From NCBI RefSeq assembly GCF_003990725.2, contig NZ_CP030065.1, positions 124,001 to 188,000 on the forward strand: a stretch of DNA of 64,000 nucleotides. Reading direction: 5' to 3'. This document shows positions 58,956 through 64,000 of this stretch, one piece after another. The notes under the pieces were generated by a model. That model was given only the letters and a program-made list of their open reading frames with translations. It made no database searches and was not told the DNA's origin. Within the stretch, counting starts at the first letter, position 1; every line of letters starts with the position of its first letter. This DNA is from Halorubrum sp. PV6 (GTDB taxonomy: Archaea > Halobacteriota > Halobacteria > Halobacteriales > Haloferacaceae). A program made the position numbers and the translations under genes.

Positions 58956-60124
58956 GTGAGAAAAATTGGACTCGACGGGCCGCGCTCGGGCTGATCGGGG
59001 GTGGGGTAGGATTGTTCGCCACAGAGACGTCCGGATTCACGACAGTTGATACACCACGGAACGCCGAACTCGGAACAGCTCCGGACCCAGACGGACTCCT
59101 CGGAGTGACAAACACTGATCAGACCGTGACGGGTACGATGGACGAGGAAGTGACGCTGACCACCGTGACAAATCGTTTCGGGCTTGACTTCGACGACGTT
59201 TCGGTCACACTGGGGGAGGACGCCCCGGATTTTATCACCACCGTATCAGCCCCTGACTCACTTCCTGCGAATGAAGATGGCGGCGAAGCCGTGCGCGTAG
59301 AGTTCGTTGGTTGCCCTACGACGACAACCGAGCACGTAGATGTTGATTTTGTTGCGAGCGGTCCGGATTACAGCGTGGAGTTTTCGCGCACATTCACTGT
59401 CAAGTGCGTGGTCCCGGAACCTGCAAAATGCCCAGTTACCGTTGGCGATGGTGCGATAAACGGTGATGAGTTCGACGAAGGGAACCAGAAGGGGAACAGT
59501 GGGCAGGCAGTCATTAATAAAGGGAAGACAGACGGAGAGGTCGCCGGAGATATTACTATCGACAACCTTAATATAAAGATCAACAACGTCCGAGTCTCGG
59601 GGAACGTCACAGGCAAAAAAATCAGAATAAACCCAAACACCAGCATCGGGGGCAAGATTACGGCTTTCAACTCAGTTGTAATAAAAGAGAATTCTGTCGT
59701 TTGTGGTGCTAGTGACAAGGCAATCGACGCAGATGGAAGCGTTACGATCAGCGGGACGGTCAACGGAGATGTTCATGCAGGAGGAGATGTAACAATAAAT
59801 CCGAACGGCAAGGTCGAGGGTAATAGTGACAAGGCAATCGACGCGGATGGAAGCGTTACGATCCGCGGGACGGTCAACGGAGATGTTCATGCAGGAGGAG
59901 CTGTAACGATAAATCCGAACGGCAAGGTCGAGGGTAACGTTGATGCTGGAGGCTCCGTCACGGTTAACGGTAAAATCGTGGGCGACGTTACCCCGCAAGG
60001 TAGCGTCAGCGGCAATGAAGCGGTCACTGGCAACGACTCACAGGAGCAATCTATGGGGGAAGGAGAAGACGAGGAGGAAGGAGACGAGGAAGGAAACGAG
60101 GAAGCAGACGGGGAAGAAGACTAA
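58952..60124 (+). CDS. Tat-exported protein with bactofilin-like beta repeats
   Basis: The 390-residue protein has a twin-arginine signal (WTRRAALGLIGGGVG). Residues about 40-155 form a beta-sandwich (TGTMDEEVTLTTVTNRFGL). From about 165 to 355 are short beta repeats such as SVTISGTVNGDVHAGGDVTI and NPNGKVEGN, the right-handed beta solenoid pattern of bactofilins and polymer-forming proteins. Two 38-residue units are almost identical. The C-terminus is a very acidic tail. It could form surface filaments or a scaffold. It is coupled to the regulator gene before it. Confidence 0.82.
   Translation: MSEKNWTRRAALGLIGGGVGLFATETSGFTTVDTPRNAELGTAPDPDGLLGVTNTDQTVTGTMDEEVTLTTVTNRFGLDFDDVSVTLGEDAPDFITTVSAPDSLPANEDGGEAVRVEFVGCPTTTTEHVDVDFVASGPDYSVEFSRTFTVKCVVPEPAKCPVTVGDGAINGDEFDEGNQKGNSGQAVINKGKTDGEVAGDITIDNLNIKINNVRVSGNVTGKKIRINPNTSIGGKITAFNSVVIKENSVVCGASDKAIDADGSVTISGTVNGDVHAGGDVTINPNGKVEGNSDKAIDADGSVTIRGTVNGDVHAGGAVTINPNGKVEGNVDAGGSVTVNGKIVGDVTPQGSVSGNEAVTGNDSQEQSMGEGEDEEEGDEEGNEEADGEED
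59711..59938 (+). repeat. tandem duplication of a 114-bp coding unit
   Basis: The unit starting AGTGACAAGGCAATCGACGC at 59711 repeats from 59825 with only a few mismatches. It adds 38 residues (about two solenoid turns) in frame. The similarity of the DNA, not just the protein, points to a recent duplication. Confidence 0.8.
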
Positions 60125-60153
60125 TGTGATGTCGACGGGGCCGATAGCTTGTG

Positions 60154-60202
60154 TTACGGAGAATCGAGGAGAAAGCCTCGCGCTTCAGCGCGGGGAGGAT
60201 GT
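60154..60202 (+). repeat. IS200/IS605-type end, arm of a 32-bp inverted repeat
   Basis: The first 32 bp (60154-60185), starting TTACGGAGAATCGAGGAGAA, occur as an exact inverted copy at 61609-61640. The element end continues with CAGCGCGGGGAGGATGTCAA. The two copies flank the signal peptidase gene. Confidence 0.65.
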
Positions 60203-60280
60203 CAAGAGTTGTCGGATTCAACCCCGGAGTCAAGCCCCGGGGCATTCTCCTTGTATTCTGTAAAGCCAACAGCCTATTTT

Positions 60281-61429
60281 TCATTTCAACAGCCGTTTGA
60301 TCCGCATTCGGAGCGGAATATCCCGCGTCCGGCTCCGAACCCGCTTCGCCCCGAACCCGAAGACCGCACCGACAAGGGTGAGAACACTCCCGAGTACCAA
60401 CGCGTTGAACGCGCCCACCGCCACGAGCGGATGGATCTCGTGTAACGAAACGATCAGCGAGGGTGGCGCGACGAGGAAGTATCGGTGTTCCGAGATTGTC
60501 ACCACAGCCTGCTCTCCGGGGGGTGGCGCTATCACCTCAAGCGTCGCCGTCGCCGACTCGCCGTGGGGAATCGCCAACTCGTTGCTGTTCAACTCTCCAC
60601 CGGAGCGTCCCGTCTCCAACAAAACCAACATGGCGATCAGACCACTGTTCTCGGCAGTGAGTTCGGTTTCGACGATCTCTCCCGGTTCCGTACCTCCGGG
60701 CAGATCGTCGCCGTCAATCACAACCTGTTGGGTGCCCGTCGGCGCGAATAGCGCCGCGTTAGCGGGCACGAGGATCAGAAACGCCAGCGCGAGTGCGACC
60801 CAGCGACCGTCTATCCCCTGATCGCCAAACCGCGATCGGCTTCGCGTCCTGTCCCGTTCACGTCCGACCCGGAGGTCGTCGACGAACACAAATAATAAAA
60901 GGACCAGTCCAGTCGCGACAAACAGCCCACTTATCGTCCGTGAGTCGACGGGATCGATACCTAGAGCCCCCGCAACGGCTGTTTGGGCACTTTCGCCCGC
61001 GCCAGTAATCGCCTCGACGCCGGTACCGAACCCCGGAAGTCGAAGTACCTGACCGTTCACCTGCAACGCGGTGGCGACGACCCGGTCGTCGGTCACGGGC
61101 GGTTCATCGCTTTCCTGATCGCGAAACGGGTTGTTGTCTCCCCGTGTAATATACCCCCTCTCCGTGGCTTCGACGACTCGGTGCGTTGTGAGCCCGCCGC
61201 CCTGCAGTTCGACCGCATCAAAGACGATGACGTCTCCCGATTCAATATCGCCCGATACACTTGCCGGAACAGCAACGAATCCATCACCAGCTTCCAGCGT
61301 CGGTGACATACTCTCAGACGTGACATATCCCAATAAGACGGGTTGGCCAGTGAGTTGTCCGATGACAAGGGCAATAACAGCGAAAACTGCAAGAATAGCA
61401 AAAACATCTGCCGCAGTCCGCCGTAACAT
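60281..61429 (-). CDS. archaeal type I signal peptidase (SipW/Sec11-like)
   Basis: The 382-residue protein has a first membrane helix, the catalytic serine in VTSESMSPTLEAGD (Ser40), and histidine in LTTHRVVE (His83) where bacterial enzymes have lysine; this is the Ser/His type of archaea and the ER. Box E is ITRGDNNPFRD. An extra C-terminal half with three further membrane helices and a lumen-like beta domain (PTGTQQVVIDGDDLPGGTEP) distinguishes it from short Sec11 enzymes. It probably cuts the signals of the DUF1102 proteins nearby, as SipW does for TasA. Confidence 0.87.
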   Translation of the reverse strand: MLRRTAADVFAILAVFAVIALVIGQLTGQPVLLGYVTSESMSPTLEAGDGFVAVPASVSGDIESGDVIVFDAVELQGGGLTTHRVVEATERGYITRGDNNPFRDQESDEPPVTDDRVVATALQVNGQVLRLPGFGTGVEAITGAGESAQTAVAGALGIDPVDSRTISGLFVATGLVLLLFVFVDDLRVGRERDRTRSRSRFGDQGIDGRWVALALAFLILVPANAALFAPTGTQQVVIDGDDLPGGTEPGEIVETELTAENSGLIAMLVLLETGRSGGELNSNELAIPHGESATATLEVIAPPPGEQAVVTISEHRYFLVAPPSLIVSLHEIHPLVAVGAFNALVLGSVLTLVGAVFGFGAKRVRSRTRDIPLRMRIKRLLK

Positions 61430-61486
61430 AAGCTAGTTATCGGTGGTGCTTGTATTAAATTGCCGCTTGATCTCTTGGGTTTGATC

Positions 61487-61608
61487 GGTTGTGTTGAGTC
61501 GACATACGACAACGAGGCAGGCCGCTAAATCAAAGGAGTTGAAGCGGGAGAGTTCAGTTGTTCATGACCCAAATCTCCCGCTTCATCGGGGAAATTATCC
61601 CCGGGATA
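61487..61608 (+). pseudogene. 5' fragment of the ISH1-type element
   Basis: GGTTGTGTTGAGTCGACATA resembles the terminus of the IS at 3696-4635. It is followed by its leader (CCGCTAAATCAAAGGAGTTG) and the first transposase codons, ATGACCCAAATCTCCCGC. It breaks off into an IS200/IS605-type end at 61609. Confidence 0.72.
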
Positions 61609-61640
61609 AAGCGCGAGGCTTTCTCCTCGATTCTCCGTAA
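61609..61640 (-). repeat. second arm of the 32-bp inverted repeat
   Basis: It is an exact reverse complement of 60154-60185. It is wedged between two fragments of the ISH1-type transposase, showing that it was inserted or rearranged into that element. Confidence 0.68.
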
Positions 61641-61695
61641 AATCTGCTCAGCGAGGTCTGTGTCACTTTCTTTTTAGTTCGGGGAGTGAACGTGT
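61641..61695 (-). pseudogene. internal fragment of the ISH1-type transposase, opposite orientation
   Basis: ATCTGCTCAGCGAGGTCTGT and the following CACTTTC, then GTGAACGTG, align with 4044-4100 inside the transposase gene. Its orientation is opposite to the fragment at 61487. With its neighbour it forms an inverted mosaic. Between here and 61735 there is only AT-rich sequence. Confidence 0.6.
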
Positions 61696-61734
61696 ATCAA
61701 AAATTTTAATTTAAAACGGTATCAAATCCTGCTC

Positions 61735-63489
61735 GTGGCTACCACAAGTTACGGCTTGTTAGCGTTGGCACCGCCGCTTCTGGCAATCGTGTTGGCGATG
61801 ACGACACGGCAGGTGCTTGTGTCTCTATTCGCCGGCGTCTGGATCGGCGCGATGATCGTGGCGAACTGGAATCCAATCGCGGCGACAGCACTCACGATGG
61901 ACTGGCTCGTCGAAGTATTTCGGTCGCCATTCAATACGAAATTCATCATTCTCATAATGTTCATGGGCGCGGGTGCGGCGTTCATTCACCGCTCCGGTGG
62001 CATCCTGGCACTGGAGCGGTGGATCGGTGATCGTGTTAACAGCGCCCGAGAGTCGCAAATCCTCACGTGGCTCATCGGAGTCTTCATTTTCTTCAGTTCT
62101 TACACCAGCACGATCGTCACAGGCAACGCGACACGGGATCTCGCGCAGGAAAATCATTCCTCCCGGGAAATGCACGCCTACACGCTTGATTCGACGACAT
62201 CTCCCGTGGCGACCTTCGGGCCTGTGTCATCTTGGATCGGCTACCAAGTCTCGATGATTATCGTCGGGTTCGAGGCGGCTACGGTTACCGCCGCGGAACT
62301 CGGAATGACCCCCTTCGGATTGTTCCTCCAGAGTATTCCTTGGAACATTTACTGTTTCATGGCGTTCTTTATGGTCGGGTTCATCGCGATTACTCAGCGA
62401 TTCTTTGGTCCGATGCTTGACGCCGAGTGGCGGGCGCGTTCCACCGGTCGGACTATTCGGGAAGACGCAACACCATTGTCCGACGTCTCCCAAGACGTCG
62501 GCGAGCCGAGCGACAGAAACCCGACCCTCGTGAATTTCTTTGGCCCCATCTTTGTGTTGCTCGTCGTGAGTTTGGTCTCGATGTGGTGGCTGGGTGGTGG
62601 ACAAAATCCCGGCGTTAGTATCTCGAAGGCATTCCAAGAGACTGACGTGGCGCTCGGTCTTCTGTATGGGTCTTTCGCGTTCATGGTGTCCGGGTTTATC
62701 GGCTCACTCGGCTACCGGACAATGGACCTCGAAACGGCCAGCGATACCATCATCCAGGGATTCAAGACGATGAACATCGCCATCGCGATCATCGTGTTAG
62801 CGTGGTCGATCGGTTTAGCTGCCGAGAAGGTCGGCACCGCACAAGCAATTGTGGATATAATGGTCGGCAGCGGTGTTCCTGGGAGCTTCCTCCCCGTCAT
62901 AATCTTCCTCGCAGCAATGTTTGTCGCGTTCACGACTGGTACCTCTTGGGGCACCATGGCTATCCTCACCCCACTCGCAATCCCGCTTGGGTATGAACTG
63001 GTCGGTCCCTCTATCCTCCCCGTACTTGTCGGGGTGCTATTCGGCGGCGCTATCTATGGCGACCACAGTTCACCAATCAGCGACACGACAGTCATGTCTT
63101 CGATCTTCTCAGGCTCCGATCATATTGATCACGTTAACACCCAAGTCCCATTCGCAGGAACTGCGGCGGGGGTCACAGTGCTCGTCCTCGTGTTGTACGG
63201 GCTGGGTCTTCAGACGGCATACTTCGCACTGCCACTGGCGCTCGTTCTGACGGCAATCGCAGTGCTCGTTCTCAACAAGTTCGACGCTAGACGTAAGGGG
63301 CTCCCCGAGGTGATGCCTTCCGCTGACGCAATCGAGTCTGGCGACGTTGATGTTGACGCCGTTGAACGCGGTGAGGTCGATGGAAACAACGGGAGTCACG
63401 ACCATCTCACACTGATCCCGGTACTGGCGGTTGTCATCGTCGCCGCGTACCTCGCGCTCGTGGTCGCATTCGCGGCGGTAGGCACGTGA
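61735..63489 (+). CDS. NhaC-family Na+/H+ antiporter or related carrier
   Basis: The 584-residue protein starts at a GTG (MATTSYGLLALAPPLLAIV) and has about twelve membrane helices. The NhaC-family marks are LALAPPLLAIVLAMTTRQVL, LFAGVWIGAMI, TGTSWGTMAILTPLAIPLG, and FGGAIYGDHSSPISDTTVMS with the conserved Asp-His pair. It should exchange Na+ for H+ and keep cytoplasmic Na+ low. The loop with HSSREMHAYTLDSTTSPVA is typical. A charged insertion near the C-terminus (IESGDVDVDAVERGEVDG) is unusual. It stands alone. Confidence 0.88.
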   Translation: MATTSYGLLALAPPLLAIVLAMTTRQVLVSLFAGVWIGAMIVANWNPIAATALTMDWLVEVFRSPFNTKFIILIMFMGAGAAFIHRSGGILALERWIGDRVNSARESQILTWLIGVFIFFSSYTSTIVTGNATRDLAQENHSSREMHAYTLDSTTSPVATFGPVSSWIGYQVSMIIVGFEAATVTAAELGMTPFGLFLQSIPWNIYCFMAFFMVGFIAITQRFFGPMLDAEWRARSTGRTIREDATPLSDVSQDVGEPSDRNPTLVNFFGPIFVLLVVSLVSMWWLGGGQNPGVSISKAFQETDVALGLLYGSFAFMVSGFIGSLGYRTMDLETASDTIIQGFKTMNIAIAIIVLAWSIGLAAEKVGTAQAIVDIMVGSGVPGSFLPVIIFLAAMFVAFTTGTSWGTMAILTPLAIPLGYELVGPSILPVLVGVLFGGAIYGDHSSPISDTTVMSSIFSGSDHIDHVNTQVPFAGTAAGVTVLVLVLYGLGLQTAYFALPLALVLTAIAVLVLNKFDARRKGLPEVMPSADAIESGDVDVDAVERGEVDGNNGSHDHLTLIPVLAVVIVAAYLALVVAFAAVGT

Positions 63490-63950
63490 ACTACCCTACC
63501 CTACTCGCTCACGGCTGATGCCGTTCGCTCCCTGAGGGGAGGGCTTCCTGCTTCCACGACGCGCTTTGCAGACACCGAGTTGGTATCCACAGGGAGCGCA
63601 GTCTCCACAGGCGTTGATTCGGAGTGTCCCACTCCTACATCTTCGAGGCCGCGAGATAGGATGTTCCACGCCGCGTTCGCGTCCCTGTCCGTCTTAAGCC
63701 CGCAGGCGGGACAGGTGTGTTCACGGACCCACAACGGTTTGTCGGTCCAAACGCCGCACGACGCGCACTCCTTGGTCGTCCCTCTCGGATTTACGGCGAC
63801 AAAGTGCGTTCCTTCACGCTCGCACTTGTATTCGAGTAACGTGAGGAACGTTCGCCACGCGGAAGACGCCGTGTTACGGCTGTTCGACGGTGATTCGAGC
63901 ATCCCCTTCACGTTCAGGTCTTCGACCGCCACGAGGTCGTACTCCTGAGC
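63487..63950 (-). pseudogene. tnpB 3' part, cut by another transposon end
   Basis: The frame encodes the last about 150 residues of TnpB: YDLVAVEDLNVKGMLESP with the RuvC Glu, zinc ribbon CASC and CPAC, and KTDRDANAAWNI with the last Asp. It closely resembles the intact tnpB at 30189. The N-terminal two thirds are replaced at about 63950 by a hairpin end of a different element. The end hairpin of this element overlaps the 3' end of the antiporter gene. Confidence 0.8.
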
Positions 63951-64000
63951 TTGACTTCCTCCCACGACTGAAGTCGTGGGATTCCTCTGCTGGGATGTCT
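63951..64000 (-). repeat. IS200/IS605-type end interrupting tnpB, continues past the edge
   Basis: CCCACGACTGAAGTCGTGGG forms a perfect hairpin after TTGACTTCCT on the plus strand. This is a common right-end hairpin of haloarchaeal IS200/IS605 elements. The element body would lie beyond 64000. Confidence 0.68.

Noticed and set aside
59711-59938. CRISPR array
   Set aside because: The 114-bp units are contiguous, in frame and coding. There are no short repeats with unique spacers.
1-64000. tRNA or rRNA genes as integration targets
   Set aside because: I looked for T-arm-like motifs and acceptor stems and found none that fold convincingly by eye. A tRNAscan run would settle it.

Overview
The window comes from a halophilic archaeon (class Halobacteria). 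The proteins are strongly acidic, the histidine kinases carry haloarchaeal-type H boxes, and several families seen here (PhiH1-repressor-like winged helices, RdfA, HVO_A0114-type regulators, archaeal adenylate kinase, DUF1102 surface proteins) are haloarchaeal. The DNA looks accessory: a genomic island or megaplasmid with very many transposon remnants and about eight toxin-antitoxin-like pairs. I saw no rRNA, tRNA or CRISPR array.

Layout. 1-6.8 kb is a decayed defence island: a DNA methyltransferase running off the left edge, a HEPN-like gene, an orphan PD-(D/E)XK nuclease domain, three remnants of one methylase C-terminus, and an IS5/ISH1-type element inserted in a 127-bp MITE. 6.9-8.6 kb is a two-gene PIN-domain module with a palindromic operator. 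8.6-11.7 kb (minus) has a rhomboid protease, a pentapeptide-repeat/ion-channel fusion and two small winged-helix regulators. 11.9-17.2 kb is a nine-gene operon in which every gene overlaps the next. It holds zinc-ribbon peptides, a PadR-like regulator, a 979-residue protein with internal winged helices, and RdfA at the end. This is the best candidate for an undescribed system.

17-40 kb mixes toxin-antitoxin pairs, two complete TnpB loci with their small partner genes, sensory proteins (a soluble chemotaxis-type transducer, a LOV kinase, a 7TM kinase), a UbiA prenyltransferase, DoxX proteins, an adkA-SDR-uvsE block and many orphan transposon ends. 40.5-53 kb has two large receiver/PAS/GAF kinases flanking an AddAB-like helicase-nuclease whose AddB half is split into two overlapping genes.

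54.9-61.4 kb is a cell-surface locus: a type I signal peptidase, two DUF1102 secreted proteins, a beta-repeat Tat protein, a membrane-bound winged-helix regulator, and a C-terminally anchored surface protein coupled to a rhomboid protease. The window ends with an NhaC-type antiporter and a tnpB broken by another IS200/IS605-type end.

How it fits together. The 127-bp MITEs share 17-bp ends and 8-bp target duplications with the ISH1-subgroup element, so that IS family probably mobilises them. One MITE interrupts a membrane-protein gene that reads through when the MITE and one target copy are removed. The TA pairs, defence fragments and TnpB loci fit an island kept by selfish or addictive modules, while the sensory, surface and repair genes are its cargo.
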